64,000 nucleotides of DNA from BPJU01 sp964425225 (GCA_964425225.1 CAYRMD010000001.1:1-64000); one strand, 5' to 3'; positions 8,555-18,344 are shown, numbered from the stretch's first letter. Numbers and translations are program-made. The notes: generated from the letters alone by a model not told the origin.

Positions 8555-9535
8555 TCAACTGGCGTACCGGAGTTGTTCCCGTGGTCCTTGAGCCCAAATC
8601 TGTTTGAGCCGACGGAGGCGGTGGCTGGCTACAAAATGCTCCCCTAGGTATTGCGCTAGCTTCCGTACTCGACGCCGTAGGTATTCGTAACGCAAATGAT
8701 ATTGCCACCAAGTTTGCCGTTCGAGACGCTGAATTACTCTCTGGAAATTCTCGGCATAATTCCCTAGAAGCGCTGTGCCTGGACTCCATAGACCTGCCAA
8801 CACTGGATCATCGGGCTGGCTGAGCCACATCTTAAGTTTCCAACCCGATCGCGCCGCCACCCCGTGTAACGTGTCGGGAGTGAAATTGTAGACATGGGCA
8901 AAATGGAACCATTTTCCGGGAGCAGCAAAGGGAGCCGCCAAATTCGGACACTCGATGTAGAGCAGCCCGTGCGGTTGAACCCATCGACGCAACATCGTTA
9001 AGGCATCCACCGGTTGCCTCAAGTGTTCAATGACGTGTACCAGCAACAATAGGTCGTACCGTTGTCGGCACTCGTAGTGCCACAGACTAGCGCATCGCAC
9101 ATCCGCATGGACGACCTGGCGGGCATAGCTGGAAAAACCTTGATGCGGTTCGATACCCGACGCGCAGTAGCCGGCTGTCTCGAACGCTTTGACCGTACAG
9201 CCGAGTCCTGCACCCACTTCGAACACAGTGTGGCCGTGATTCAGAAATGGAATGAGAAGCTCCACGAGCCTTTGGCCGTTCTTCCATGCTCGATAGACGC
9301 GCCGATCCGACGGCAAATATTCGCCGTGGTACTCCTGCCGATAACGGTCCGCGTAAAAGGATTCCAACTCCTGCTCGCTCGGTACGTAAGCATGTCGAAC
9401 CAAACCACAACCCCGACAGATTACCGTGGGTAACGGTCGACCACGCCGATCGCGTTCGGCCAATAGTTGAAACTCACTGCCATCGCACAGCGCGCATGGC
9501 ATATTGGTCGTGACTAAGCCCTTGTTTTGCCTCAT
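8555..9535 (-). CDS. SAM-dependent methyltransferase with N-terminal zinc-binding region
   Basis: 326 residues. An N-terminal CxxC...CxxC segment (CALCDGSEF and VICRGCGLV, residues ~15-46) precedes a class I methyltransferase core with the SAM motif VFEVGAGLGCTVKAF and IEPHQGF, and the post-motif block LLLVHVIEHLRQPVDAL. This layout matches sugar C-methyltransferases and related enzymes acting on nucleotide sugars or glycans. The ATG overlaps the stop of the upstream lipoprotein gene (ATGA at 9532-9535), so the two are translationally coupled. With GT9 downstream it probably modifies a surface polysaccharide; the substrate is unknown. Confidence 0.88.
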   Translation of the reverse strand: MRQNKGLVTTNMPCALCDGSEFQLLAERDRRGRPLPTVICRGCGLVRHAYVPSEQELESFYADRYRQEYHGEYLPSDRRVYRAWKNGQRLVELLIPFLNHGHTVFEVGAGLGCTVKAFETAGYCASGIEPHQGFSSYARQVVHADVRCASLWHYECRQRYDLLLLVHVIEHLRQPVDALTMLRRWVQPHGLLYIECPNLAAPFAAPGKWFHFAHVYNFTPDTLHGVAARSGWKLKMWLSQPDDPVLAGLWSPGTALLGNYAENFQRVIQRLERQTWWQYHLRYEYLRRRVRKLAQYLGEHFVASHRLRRLKQIWAQGPREQLRYAS

Positions 9536-10434
9536 GGAGCAACCTTCCTGTCGGAACTATCCGACAACTCAGGCGGGGAGACGTTTGCCGGCGCCGAGCT
9601 CTCAACCTCGTCTGACCTTCGCCCAGTAGCCGACTGGGGTGAATCGGGTGCCTGATGGGAAGCTGGCTGTACGGAATCGGTGATCAACGCATTGGCAGCT
9701 CCCGGCTGCTTGAACGTGTACGCTTCTGGAAACGCAACGGGTTCGGTGGGAAACCGCTCGCACTTTTTGCGAAATAGCGACAGAAGTCGGTCACCGGCAA
9801 ATCGTGGCTCAGGATAAATGGTCCCGGTTTGAAACGGTCCGATTCCAAAAAACCAAGAACTCTTCGCGTCGCTTAAAGGGACAGCCGTACCGGACTGCCA
9901 TACCGGCTCGCGCGTGCGTCGATCGTAGGCGTATGCGGCAATCTTCGCGGCAGCCAGTTGGTCATGACGACGAGCAAGCGATAGTTCTGGAATGGACGGT
10001 AAGTCCGGTGCGTTGGGAACCAAGTCAACTAAATTGGCTAGCGATTTGTTGGCAGGAATGCCATAAGTCACATCGTGCTGGTCGTGCCCCAAAGTTCCTA
10101 CGCGCGCCTCGACAATGTAGTCTGCGTCGTTGGCCGTCGGTTGGAGCAAACAACCACTGGCAAGCATCTGTTGTCGCAAAGCGCTTGTAACGTATTCCGA
10201 ATTAACAAAGCCGATTCCTTTGACGTTTTGGATGAACCGGTCGTCCAAATAGACTTTCTGCCCGGCCAAGACCCGAAAATCCAATTGAGCTACCGCTCGA
10301 TCTACTGCGTCAGAAAGAATCAGTTGTTGAGTCGCCAACTGGGTTTGAGTTGTGCCACAACCCGCGTGCAACAAACAAACAAGCAACAGTTCACAGCCAC
10401 GATAGAGGGTCACCGGCTTTATCAGTCCCTCCAT
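9532..10434 (-). CDS. Planctomycete lipoprotein of unknown function (possibly DUF6655)
   Basis: 300 residues. The N-terminus has a hydrophobic segment ending in a lipobox-like LLHAGC (Cys ~26), so it is probably an anchored lipoprotein. The body (residues ~40-215) alternates strand and helix and has conserved-looking segments such as YLDDRFIQN, GFVNSEYV, YIVEARVGTLG and WFFGIGPFQTG. The last ~75 residues are Pro/Ser-rich and likely disordered. I believe it resembles the DUF6655 proteins of Planctomycetes but cannot confirm it. The ribosome binding site (AGGAGGGG) lies 8 nt before the ATG and a good promoter lies 70-100 nt upstream. It is the first gene of the operon that ends with spoVG. Confidence 0.8.
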   Translation of the reverse strand: MEGLIKPVTLYRGCELLLVCLLHAGCGTTQTQLATQQLILSDAVDRAVAQLDFRVLAGQKVYLDDRFIQNVKGIGFVNSEYVTSALRQQMLASGCLLQPTANDADYIVEARVGTLGHDQHDVTYGIPANKSLANLVDLVPNAPDLPSIPELSLARRHDQLAAAKIAAYAYDRRTREPVWQSGTAVPLSDAKSSWFFGIGPFQTGTIYPEPRFAGDRLLSLFRKKCERFPTEPVAFPEAYTFKQPGAANALITDSVQPASHQAPDSPQSATGRRSDEVESSAPANVSPPELSDSSDRKVAP

Positions 10435-10505
10435 GGCCGATACCCCTCCTGTTTCCTACGGTGTTCCGGTTGCCCAAAATACCACTGCCGTGAAAACTGG
10501 CTGAA

Positions 10506-10534
10506 AGTATACTGTTGGGTCATTTACCGTCCAA
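10506..10534 (-). promoter_or_regulatory. Sigma-70-type promoter of the lipoprotein...ispE-spoVG operon
   Basis: On the minus strand TTGGAC (10534-10529) and TATACT (10511-10506) are separated by exactly 17 bp. The predicted transcription start falls about 65 nt before the ATG at 10434, which has its own strong ribosome binding site. Confidence 0.6.
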
Positions 10535-11464
10535 GGCGAATCGGTTTTAGAAAACCACTGCCTCGTGCCAAGAATTTTTTGACTCGTAGACTACATCAGA
10601 CTGTCCGGGCGTCGCACCGATTGCTAAGTAGGACAGTCTCGGCAGGGCAACACGGCTTGATACTCGTAACGGCTGCCAGCGCGTTAGCAATTAGCTCGTC
10701 GACCACCGTCTCTCCATGCGAAGCCCTGCCGCTCGGCGCAACTAACGCTAGCAATCGTCGCAAAAGCGCGCTGTTCGATACGATAGCGTGTATAGGCGCT
10801 TGCTATCTTGTCGCTGCCTGGGCCTTTCGGCGGCAATGTCTTGATGAAATCACACACAACAAGCGCTCAACACGATCTGAAAGCCGCTCCCCGCAGCACG
10901 AAGGAAAATCTTTTGTAGACCTCTCATATTTTCTACAATCGCCGACCTGCTTTACCTCTCTAAGCTTGCTGAACTACGCAGATTATCACACGAAACGTCC
11001 TGGGGCCTGTCCCCAAGTCCTCGTCGTTCGCGCGCGAATTCATGACAATGTTGGTCAACATTTTCCAATTGGCGAGGTCCAAGCGGGTACAGCGCATTTG
11101 CAAGCGTTGCATTTCGAGTCATAGCCCGTACCAGCCTGGAACGCACTCTGCACCTCCCCGATGAGAAGATCTTCAACATCGTGCATGCCGCTGGCGCACA
11201 AGACGCTAGCCGTTAGCACCCAATGCTTTTTTTCATACGCTAGCAAAGAACCCTACCCAGAAGGTGGACGCCGATTTCAAGGGTCGGCATCTCCAGCCGC
11301 GGCCCCCGGTTAGCGAACGGATGTGTTGCCCCGCACGGATTCTCCTCCACACCGGTTTCTAAGATAACTCGGTCGACGAGCCTTGTCGCCCACAGGGAGC
11401 GTCGAACGCCATCGTACGTCAAGCGGTAGCCAACGGACACTCAGAAGCGGGCTCGGACCACCAG

Positions 11465-11505
11465 TAGAACCGCGAAGACGCAAAGAGGCCAAGCCGCAAG
11501 CAGGC
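11465..11505 (-). repeat. Fragment of dispersed repeat family 1 (reverse)
   Basis: Contains CGAAGACGCAAAGAGGCCAAG, the reverse complement of the CTTTGCGTCTT/GCGCCTTAG motif that recurs in other spacers of this window. Much diverged. Confidence 0.45.
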
Positions 11506-11530
11506 GAGCGGTATATCCACGTTCGTTCCA

Positions 11531-11596
11531 GTGCGCCTTGGTCCCTTTGCGATGAGTTCTCTTAGTCGGCTCCTTACGGTCGTGTTTCCGGTAAGA
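11531..11596 (+). repeat. Composite copy of dispersed repeat family 1
   Basis: Carries GTGCGCCTTGGTCCCTTTGCG followed ~25 nt later by GGCTCCTTACGGTCGTG and GTAAG, the same two-box order as the copies at 41832 and 46461. It is non-coding in all frames. Confidence 0.55.
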
Positions 11597-11834
11597 TGCC
11601 GTTCGAGTGAATGCCGTTGCCTACTAGCGCACAGCGCGCGTATCCATTTCTGAAACCTGCAGCGGAAAAAGTATGAACCTACTCCAACCTCGCTTCGATT
11701 TGGGCAATGCTCACCCATAAGCATGCGGCACACGCCATCCGGGTTGCGATTGCCACCGCCCATAGCGTCCCTCTAAAATTTCGTGGACTTTCGCGATACA
11801 TTTGGTCGGTTCCGCAATTAAAGGCGCTCGACGA

Positions 11835-12461
11835 ATGATCGATGTGGCACGTGTGGTGCAGTTGCACGATGACTGCGTTGTGCGCTGGCACGAGCTTCCG
11901 ATCGATAATCCGTACCAAGGCGTTGAAGCCTTAATATGTGAGGAACATGCGTGGAATTTTCAACTCTGGCACGAAGAGGACATTGCTCGTAGCCCAGACG
12001 TCGGCGACGCCAAGGTTGCCCAAACCAAGCGTACCATTGACCGGCTGAATCAAGCCCGAAACGATGCGATCGAACGAATTGACGAGTGGTTAGCCAAGTG
12101 GCTTGCAGAGCACGGCGTGCTGGCACATCCTGATGCACGCTGGAATACGGAGACGCCTGGTAGCGCTATCGATCGGCTATCGGTCTTGGCGCTACGCATT
12201 TATCACTTAAATGAGCAAACGATGCGTGCCGATACCAGCGATGCGTTTCGACGCTCTGTGGAAGAAAAACTAACGATTTGCCATGCGCAGCGCCAACGAT
12301 TGGTTCATGCCTTAGAACAACTGCTGAGTGAGATTACCTCGGGACGCTGTCATCACCAACCTTTCCGTCAGTTAAAGATGTACAACGATCCGCAGCTCAA
12401 TCCATACCTTTATGGCCGCACTGCCACTGGCTCGCCCATGGCAGAGCGGCTGAACCGATAG
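11835..12461 (+). CDS. DUF4254 domain protein
   Basis: 208 residues, the typical length of DUF4254. Hallmarks are WNFQLWHEEDIARSPD (residues ~39-54), the following TKRTIDRLNQARNDAIERIDE helix and HLNEQTMRA. Mostly alpha-helical, no signal peptide. In other bacteria DUF4254 genes lie close to GT9-type glycosyltransferase and lipopolysaccharide genes, and here a GT9 gene lies 3.4 kb away on the opposite strand. The biochemical function is unknown. The ATG at 11835 is preferred over the in-frame GTG at 11802 because an AAGG motif lies just upstream and the family N-terminus starts near there. Confidence 0.85.
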   Translation: MIDVARVVQLHDDCVVRWHELPIDNPYQGVEALICEEHAWNFQLWHEEDIARSPDVGDAKVAQTKRTIDRLNQARNDAIERIDEWLAKWLAEHGVLAHPDARWNTETPGSAIDRLSVLALRIYHLNEQTMRADTSDAFRRSVEEKLTICHAQRQRLVHALEQLLSEITSGRCHHQPFRQLKMYNDPQLNPYLYGRTATGSPMAERLNR

Positions 12462-12655
12462 AAAACGAGTAAATTGCCACGTGCGAGTCCTTCTTTCCCG
12501 TAGCCTGCACGCAGAACCGATGGCAGAATACATTTAAAGAACAGAGTAATGTCGGCGGATGGCACGACGCGCAGTCCTCGGTGCGTCTAGGATCAAGGAT
12601 CAAAACGCGGAAGTCGTGAGTCCACCGGAATAACGATTCGGGCAAAGGTTTGTTT

Positions 12656-14050
12656 ATGAAAAAGTGGCTGGGCTATACGTACCTGCGTGTTTGCCTCGTA
12701 GCACTGGTGGTTGTCCTGGTTGGGAGCGTTGCAGATGCTGTGGCACAACCGGAAGCAGCGTGCGAAGATGCGACTGATGACGTAAGGCGATGGATCGAGC
12801 AATTAGAAGCGGATCAGTTTTTGGTGCGTGAGGAAGCAGCCCTAAAGTTGATTGGGCGGGGTGCTGAGGTGGTAGATCCCTTGCTGGAAAAGATCAGCCG
12901 GATGAAAACCGCTGAAGGGAAGATGCGTTGTGTCTTCGTGCTTAAACAGCTTGCCCTTTCCGATGACGACGTCACTCAAGAGACTGCGCAACAGGCGCTG
13001 GAAAAAATCCGAGACATGGCGTTGGGAGCTACTTCCCGCAAAGCAGCAGATTCGCTCGAACTGCTGTATGGACTACGCCAGCGACGAGCCCTGCATGAAC
13101 TTGTGCGGCTGGGTGCAAAACCTCTTCCAGAACGTACGTTCCAGTTAGAGTTCGTCTACGGATTGCAATTGGACGATGCCTTTCAGGGAAAAGACGACGA
13201 TGTCAAGCAACTGCGCTACCTGGTCAACCTCCAATATCTGACCTTGTCCGGATCCAAGGTGCGCGATTCGTGGCTCACCTTCGTAACATCATTGCAAGGA
13301 CTGCACACGCTGTCGGTCAATCGAGCGCCCATAACGGTAGCTGGCTTGGAACAGATCACAAAGCTTCCCAATCTGAAGATATTGGAATTCAAGTATGTGC
13401 CCATAGGCGATGAGAGTATCGAGTGCTTGAGTCGGCTGAAAAATGCTGACCGGCTGCGACTTTATGGAACTGCCCTTACTGCGGCAGGTGCGGACCGTCT
13501 GCGGCAAGCCCTACCGTTAGTGCAAGTTGATTGGAGGGCTGGGGCATTTCTGGGGATAAGTGGGGATCACCATTCGTTGGGCTGTCTTATTCATACGGTT
13601 CGTCCCGGAACCGCAGCCTCTCAAATTGGTTTGCAGCCTGGCGATATCATCGTGCGCTATGCTGGACAGCGGGTGGGCGATTTCGAGGCTCTCACGGCTC
13701 TGATTTCAAAAAACCGGCCCGGTGATGAAGTAGAAATCCAATACGTACGCGGAACGGATGCTCTTTCGGTCACTCGTGTCCGCAGGCCACAGGACAACCA
13801 AACAGGCATGACCGTTCGCTCTCACCCGCTCGGGTGCGAAGTCGTCTCGGTGCAAGCCGACTCCTTAGCGGCCGTAGCCGGTTTGCGGGCAGGCGATGTG
13901 GTGTATCGTGTCAACGGCGACTTAGTAGAAAAGCCAGAAGACCTCGAAAACCGCTTTATGGCCATAGAAATCGGCCAGTTCGTCAGCTTCGACTATGTGA
14001 GGGAAAACACTTTGAAGAAAGCCATTGCCCGATTAGGGGAATGGGATTAG
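12656..14050 (+). CDS. Secreted leucine-rich-repeat / tandem PDZ domain protein
   Basis: 465 codons with stop (464 residues). Signal peptide at residues 1-30 (KKWLGYTYLR then LVALVVVLVGSVADAVAQ). Residues ~40-160 are helical and HEAT-like (QFLVREEAALKLI, MRCVFVLKQLAL). Residues ~165-290 hold leucine-rich repeats (LRYLVNLQYLTLSGSKV; ITKLPNLKILEFKYVPI). Two PDZ-like domains follow: ~290-375 with IGLQPGDIIVRYAGQRV and ~385-464 with AGLRAGDVVYRVNGDLV. PDZ domains of this sort bind peptide C-termini in the periplasm; no protease domain is attached, so an adaptor role is the likely inference. AAAGG lies 7 nt before the ATG at 12656. Confidence 0.85.
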   Translation: MKKWLGYTYLRVCLVALVVVLVGSVADAVAQPEAACEDATDDVRRWIEQLEADQFLVREEAALKLIGRGAEVVDPLLEKISRMKTAEGKMRCVFVLKQLALSDDDVTQETAQQALEKIRDMALGATSRKAADSLELLYGLRQRRALHELVRLGAKPLPERTFQLEFVYGLQLDDAFQGKDDDVKQLRYLVNLQYLTLSGSKVRDSWLTFVTSLQGLHTLSVNRAPITVAGLEQITKLPNLKILEFKYVPIGDESIECLSRLKNADRLRLYGTALTAAGADRLRQALPLVQVDWRAGAFLGISGDHHSLGCLIHTVRPGTAASQIGLQPGDIIVRYAGQRVGDFEALTALISKNRPGDEVEIQYVRGTDALSVTRVRRPQDNQTGMTVRSHPLGCEVVSVQADSLAAVAGLRAGDVVYRVNGDLVEKPEDLENRFMAIEIGQFVSFDYVRENTLKKAIARLGEWD

Positions 14051-14299
14051 CTGGCTATCGAGCACTGCATATCCTCGCATCGCCCGTAAAACAACGCTGG
14101 AAAATTCATCGGAACTCTCCGACACCGCGCCCTGGCATACGGTGTATCATGAATCGTGCTAGACAATCGACCGAAGTCACCTAGTTTCCCTTATCACCAG
14201 GCCGGGACGCTATGTGGAAAAGATGAGAAAGCAGCTCTGTCCTTCAGGTGCTGTCTAGACATTTATGACTCAGGTGGTACGCCTCGTATGGCATCCCCC

Positions 14300-14785
14300 C
14301 TACAGAAGTTTTTTAGCATAGATGATTTTTGGGTCCCCCGGAGCATAAAAGTCGGGCAAGACTGCGACTGGGACGTAGCCTTGTGATTCATAGAATTGAC
14401 GGGTTGGCTGGTATTGGGCCCGACCCGAAGTATCCACGTAGAGCTGGGTGCCCCCTGCGTCGCGCACGAGGCGCTCGACCTCCGCCAATAACCACCTCCC
14501 TAAGCCTTGCCGCTGCCATGGACGTCCCACGACGATCCAGTACAGGTCGTAGCTGGACTGTGTTAAGGGGATGAGACCATAACAGGCGTAGGCATGAAGC
14601 CCCGCTGCGCTTTCGATGAAAACAAACCGATAGCCAGCCGCCGGCCCATCGGTCAGTGCCTCTTTTACCAATTCAACCGCAATAGTGATTTCATGAGGAT
14701 AAAAGTTCCCGGTTGATTCAGCCAGTGCCCGCACGTGGTGGACATCGGCCGTCACAGGTTCATAGCGAAATGTGCACTGGTCCAT
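14300..14785 (-). CDS. GNAT family N-acetyltransferase
   Basis: 161 residues. Acetyl-CoA binding motif A is visible as VGRPWQRQGLGRWLLAEVERL (residues ~85-105, R/Q-x-x-G-x-G/L pattern). The strand/helix LYVDTSGRAQY and FYESQGYVPVAVL follow as in the family C-terminus. It starts 8 nt after the stop of the upstream ATP-grasp gene on the same strand, so the two form an operon and probably act on the same amino-acid- or peptide-like substrate; that link is inference. The ATG at 14785 is chosen over upstream in-frame starts because they lie inside the ATP-grasp gene. Confidence 0.87.
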   Translation of the reverse strand: MDQCTFRYEPVTADVHHVRALAESTGNFYPHEITIAVELVKEALTDGPAAGYRFVFIESAAGLHAYACYGLIPLTQSSYDLYWIVVGRPWQRQGLGRWLLAEVERLVRDAGGTQLYVDTSGRAQYQPTRQFYESQGYVPVAVLPDFYAPGDPKIIYAKKLL

Positions 14786-14793
14786 TAAGCGAA

Positions 14794-15807
14794 TCACGTT
14801 TTGCGCCCAATTGGTGATTTCCGCAAAGCCGATTGAACAATCCGTCCCACGACATCGACCATCCTCAGCCCAGCTTCCGCACAAGCAGCCATAAACCCGG
14901 CGTCCGGAGCTAAGCACGGATTGAGGTTGGCTTCCAAGACCCAGGGGCGGCCAGTTGCATCAACTCGAAAATCGACACGGCCGTATCCATTCATCCGAAA
15001 TAGTTCCCAAACTTTTCGCGATATCTGTAACAACTGTACGCGCAAGGGGTAGTCCTCGATCGAGCATCGGAACCGCCTTGGAGTGTGCTGATACTCAAAC
15101 GAGTCTACATGCCATTTAGCTGCATAACTGACGATCCGAGGTTTGGTCGGCGGATAATCGACAAATACGATTTCGGCGACGGGCAGAATCTCCACCTCAT
15201 CTGATCGAGAAAGGAGGGATATGTTGAATTCCCGGCCATCAATATACTGCTCGGCAAAACAGGGATAACCGATACTGTGGGCCCTGTGCTCGAGGAAGTC
15301 CGCAAGGTCTTGCGCGTTGTGCGCCTCGACCAAGCAATCATCGGCCAAGCCAAGCGATGCGTGCTGACCGACTGACTTGATGATGAACGTTCCTGGAAAT
15401 GTCACGGAAACGTCTGGGTGGTCAATAGCCCACCATGGCGGTGTCGGCACGCAGTGCTGTTGCAACCAACACTTCATCGTGCGTTTGTCGCCAGCCAATA
15501 ACCACCCGACGGCTCGTGTACCGGTGTAAGGCACACCAAGACTCTCGAGCAAGATGGGCACGGCGCAAGCTAAACGATCATCTCCATGGAGTGACTCGAC
15601 CAAGTTGAAAACCAACTGAGGACCTCGGCGCGAAAGTTCCTCCCTCACCCTCTCGAGATTCAAGCCACAGGCCATGCGTGTCACCGAATAGCCCAACTGC
15701 CTAAGTGCTTCGTGCACACATTCGACCTGGTGCAGTACGTCCTGTTCGGACTCCCAACTGCCCGCGCCACTGGACATTGGTTTCTGGTATAAAATCAAAA
15801 CCTCCAT
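14794..15807 (-). CDS. ATP-grasp ligase, D-Ala-D-Ala ligase-like
   Basis: 337 residues. ATP-grasp enzymes join a carboxylate to an amine with ATP. The N-terminal domain has LVFNLVESLHGDDRL and VPYTGTRAVG (residues ~63-100, as in D-Ala-D-Ala ligases). The ATP-binding strand FIIKSVGQHASLGL, the FAEQYIDGREFNISLL block and the C-terminal metal site GYGRVDFRVDATGRPWVLEANLNPCL follow. It lacks the full length of Ddl and is better called Ddl-like. AGAGGC lies about 9 nt before the ATG at 15807. It is paired with a GNAT acetyltransferase immediately downstream; the substrate is not known. Confidence 0.88.
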   Translation of the reverse strand: MEVLILYQKPMSSGAGSWESEQDVLHQVECVHEALRQLGYSVTRMACGLNLERVREELSRRGPQLVFNLVESLHGDDRLACAVPILLESLGVPYTGTRAVGWLLAGDKRTMKCWLQQHCVPTPPWWAIDHPDVSVTFPGTFIIKSVGQHASLGLADDCLVEAHNAQDLADFLEHRAHSIGYPCFAEQYIDGREFNISLLSRSDEVEILPVAEIVFVDYPPTKPRIVSYAAKWHVDSFEYQHTPRRFRCSIEDYPLRVQLLQISRKVWELFRMNGYGRVDFRVDATGRPWVLEANLNPCLAPDAGFMAACAEAGLRMVDVVGRIVQSALRKSPIGRKT

Positions 15808-16167
15808 TCTTGCAGTGCCTCTTACTTGCCAACCGTCTTCGATCATCTGCTTTCATCCCCAAAACCTGGAACGATTCTCCAAGTTTTGATAGATGTTCCG
15901 CACCACACGCGCAGTCCAAACGACCTCTTACTTGCTGTGCCGACCCAGCGCAACAAGAAACTACCGCGTGACCCTTTGGGTGCCAATGTGTGTAGAAAAG
16001 AGTAACCCATCGGTGGTTGCTTAAGCCAGGCAGCTGTTGTTTCTGGTGTTGTTAGTACGTTCAACGCATAAAACATTTATCGTTGGATGGATAGATAGAT
16101 CGATATGACACAAAGTCTTCCGGGAAACTTCGTTTCAATTCGTTTCACGCTTCGAATTGTTGAATTT
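15808..16167. other. Spacer without recognisable gene
   Basis: 360 bp upstream of the ATP-grasp gene and downstream of the Tat-exported protein gene, both on the minus strand. Frames here continue from neighbouring genes. A short GATA-rich run (about 16086-16105) is the only simple repeat seen. Confidence 0.4.
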
Positions 16168-17682
16168 TCACGTTTGCAACGCAGCTCGGGTACGGGCTAC
16201 CAAACTATTGTCCGGTTCTTGCGAACCACGCAGCCGATAGACGCTGGTCGCCAAAAACCGATTGCGCCACTCAGGCGAAACAGCATAGTAGTCCTCGAAC
16301 ACAGCAGAGCTGAACTTATAGTCGTGCGAGTCATTTCCTTTCACGAAGATAAGGCGGCGCGCTGCATCGAGCAATTGTTGCGGAGGGCCATTACTTGCTA
16401 AGTAGGCGAACATCCGTTGAGCGGCTTCGTCAGTCCTGGGGCCGATCAATTGGAAGATTTCAGCGACGTCAACCGCACGGGAATCGCCCGGTTGCCACTC
16501 GTCGAGGGCCACATCGCGCACCTGGCCACGACTGCGCATTGACTTCAAAAACATCGGCAAGAAAGCGGTGTTCTGCAACAGCAGCAACCGCCGCGTCTTA
16601 TCGTCCGAAACCGTCTGGTACGCGTAGTGAATGGCATTGGTGGTCGTTGCCGCATGCAACGACACGATGCCCGGCTGACGTGCCAAAAGCTCACCGGCCC
16701 CCAAGAACAACCCATCGTAAATTGACTGCGGGGCCACGCCTCGGTTGAGCATGTCGACTACCAGCTCACAACACTCCTCGCTCGATCCTGTACGCAGCGC
16801 AGCCAACAACTGACGCGTAGCACCCGAGTCGGGCTTGCCATCGCGCCAATCCGGTCGAATTTGTTCGATTCGCTGCAGATTCTGCCGGTAAGGACGATCG
16901 GGTGCTAAATCGGCTTTTGCCGGATTCGGTTCGTTGGTATGGTTGAGCAGCGCAAAGGCCAAGGATCGTAATACCGGCTCCGCATAGCGCCAGCCGATGC
17001 ACTGCAAGGTGCGAAAACCATTGGCGACAAAGATTGCTTTGTGCCCGATGCTGCGGTAATCGCGTGCTCCATAATGAGCAAACACTTCGAATAACTCATG
17101 GGCACTGGCCGTGCGTGCCATGCCAGCTACGGCAACATCGGCTGCTGCTTCGTCCCAGTTTTCCAACGCTTCGACTAAGGCCTTATGAGCTCGATGCGCT
17201 GGTGGTACCCGCGCCTCGTCCACTGGGCCCATGGTCCAATCTCCCTCACGCTCGTCGCTGGCCTGCGCGCTTTTGAAGTAATCCAGCGACCAAAAGATCG
17301 GCAACCATCGGTCTTGATCTGGTGAAGCAAGACTGGCAAGATGGGCGGAGTTGACTACCAACACGCAATGAAACTTAAATCCCACCGAGGGACGAGGCTG
17401 GACGTTGCGCACGCCAGCCAACAAAAGAGCCGCAAGGATTTGCTGATAACTGGTTCCGCGACGGATCTGATCGGCAAAAACTTCAATCACGCGCGATCGC
17501 GGTGTTTCCTCCAAAAGCCGTACCAACGGTTCGATGTCCGGACTTAACCGCACCTTGTTCGGGTCCCACTTTACTTCGTCAGCCTGTATGGGACGCAATG
17601 CTTCAAGAAACCGGAAATCACCTAAACCTGCCAAGGTGCCCCCAACTGCAGCCCGCCGCAAAAAACTACGCCGCGTTGCCAT
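16168..17682 (-). CDS. Tat-exported protein of unknown function
   Basis: 504 residues. The N-terminus has a twin-arginine signal (TRRSFLRRAAVGGTLAGL, residues ~3-20), so the protein is folded before export and may hold a cofactor. The rest is largely helical with conserved-looking blocks: VGFKFHCVLVVNSAHLASL (~100-120), HELFEVFAHYGARDYRSIGHKAIF (~195-218), GVAPQSIYDGLFLGAGELL (~315-333) and LHAATTTNAIHYAYQ. The many His residues in these blocks could bind a metal. I do not recognise the family. GAGGAGG lies 9 nt before the ATG. It stands alone between spacers of several hundred bases. Confidence 0.8.
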   Translation of the reverse strand: MATRRSFLRRAAVGGTLAGLGDFRFLEALRPIQADEVKWDPNKVRLSPDIEPLVRLLEETPRSRVIEVFADQIRRGTSYQQILAALLLAGVRNVQPRPSVGFKFHCVLVVNSAHLASLASPDQDRWLPIFWSLDYFKSAQASDEREGDWTMGPVDEARVPPAHRAHKALVEALENWDEAAADVAVAGMARTASAHELFEVFAHYGARDYRSIGHKAIFVANGFRTLQCIGWRYAEPVLRSLAFALLNHTNEPNPAKADLAPDRPYRQNLQRIEQIRPDWRDGKPDSGATRQLLAALRTGSSEECCELVVDMLNRGVAPQSIYDGLFLGAGELLARQPGIVSLHAATTTNAIHYAYQTVSDDKTRRLLLLQNTAFLPMFLKSMRSRGQVRDVALDEWQPGDSRAVDVAEIFQLIGPRTDEAAQRMFAYLASNGPPQQLLDAARRLIFVKGNDSHDYKFSSAVFEDYYAVSPEWRNRFLATSVYRLRGSQEPDNSLVARTRAALQT

Positions 17683-17833
17683 GGGTTACCACCCTCCTCG
17701 CGAAAAAAGGCTCGCCGACAAGTCCAAGATAACCCTTTCAAGATAGCCGATACGGCCCGTCGAGTGAATACAGCAGCCGTTTCCAGCCCCTTGCGCTCAT
17801 CGGCGCTTGGGTTACGTTAGTTGGTACATATTG

Positions 17834-17892
17834 ATCTAACGCAAAGGTGCAAAATTAACGCACAGGTGCAAAAACGCTCAGGCGCAGGAACG
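17834..17892 (-). repeat. Copy of dispersed repeat family 1 (reverse)
   Basis: Contains CTAACGCAAAGGTGCAAAAT, AACGCACAGGTGCAAAAACG and CTCAGGCGCAGGAACG, three degenerate units of the recurring GCGCCTTAGCG/TTTGCGTTA motif read on the other strand. Confidence 0.55.
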
Positions 17893-18315
17893 AAATAAAT
17901 ACGCTGGCAAGATCGGGGGGAGGTCTAGTGCCGGAACTTCTTCGCACAACCGGCTTGGTTTGATGATTCGGGCAGACTCGATCTGGGTACGTCTCGTCAC
18001 CGCTGTTCCTTCTGGAGGCAGACCTCCGTGTCCGCACCTACGATCAATGCGACCGCCGTCGACGATTACTTCGTGTGCCCCCCACATCCGGCCAACCAGC
18101 GTAAAACAAACGAGCAGACACGTGGCTATGCCTCAACCAACAGCAGTTCCACAGTCCACAAGGATCGTCATGTGGGAATGAGGCGGCGATTCGTCGGCGG
18201 AAATCGTGGGCTTGATGATTCTGGTGCTTGCTGGCCCTCAACAAGCGGACTGACTGAGTCGCGGAGAATGGATAGGATGGACGAAAGGTCCACGAACTGG
18301 AGTTCATCGATAGCC

Positions 18316-18344
18316 TTGCTAGCCAAAAGATGAGGTTTTAGAAT
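18316..18344 (+). promoter_or_regulatory. Promoter of tRNA-Leu
   Basis: TTGCTA (18316-18321) and TAGAAT (18339-18344) are spaced by 17 bp; transcription would start about 15 nt before the mature tRNA 5' end at 18367. Confidence 0.5.

Larger units (their letters stand above)
10435..11834. other. 1.4-kb spacer with diverged dispersed repeats
   Basis: Apart from the minus-strand promoter near its left end, no gene is convincing. The longest plus-strand frame (10075-11124) begins inside the lipoprotein gene on the other strand and has low-complexity, family-less translation. Two pieces of the dispersed 'GCGCCTTAGCG' repeat lie here: a reverse fragment at about 11465-11505 and a forward composite copy at 11531-11596. 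Confidence 0.5.

Noticed and set aside
10075..11124. 349-codon plus-strand frame
   Set aside because: Its first third lies opposite the lipoprotein gene, the translation is Arg/Ser/Cys-rich with no family resemblance, and there is no ribosome binding site.
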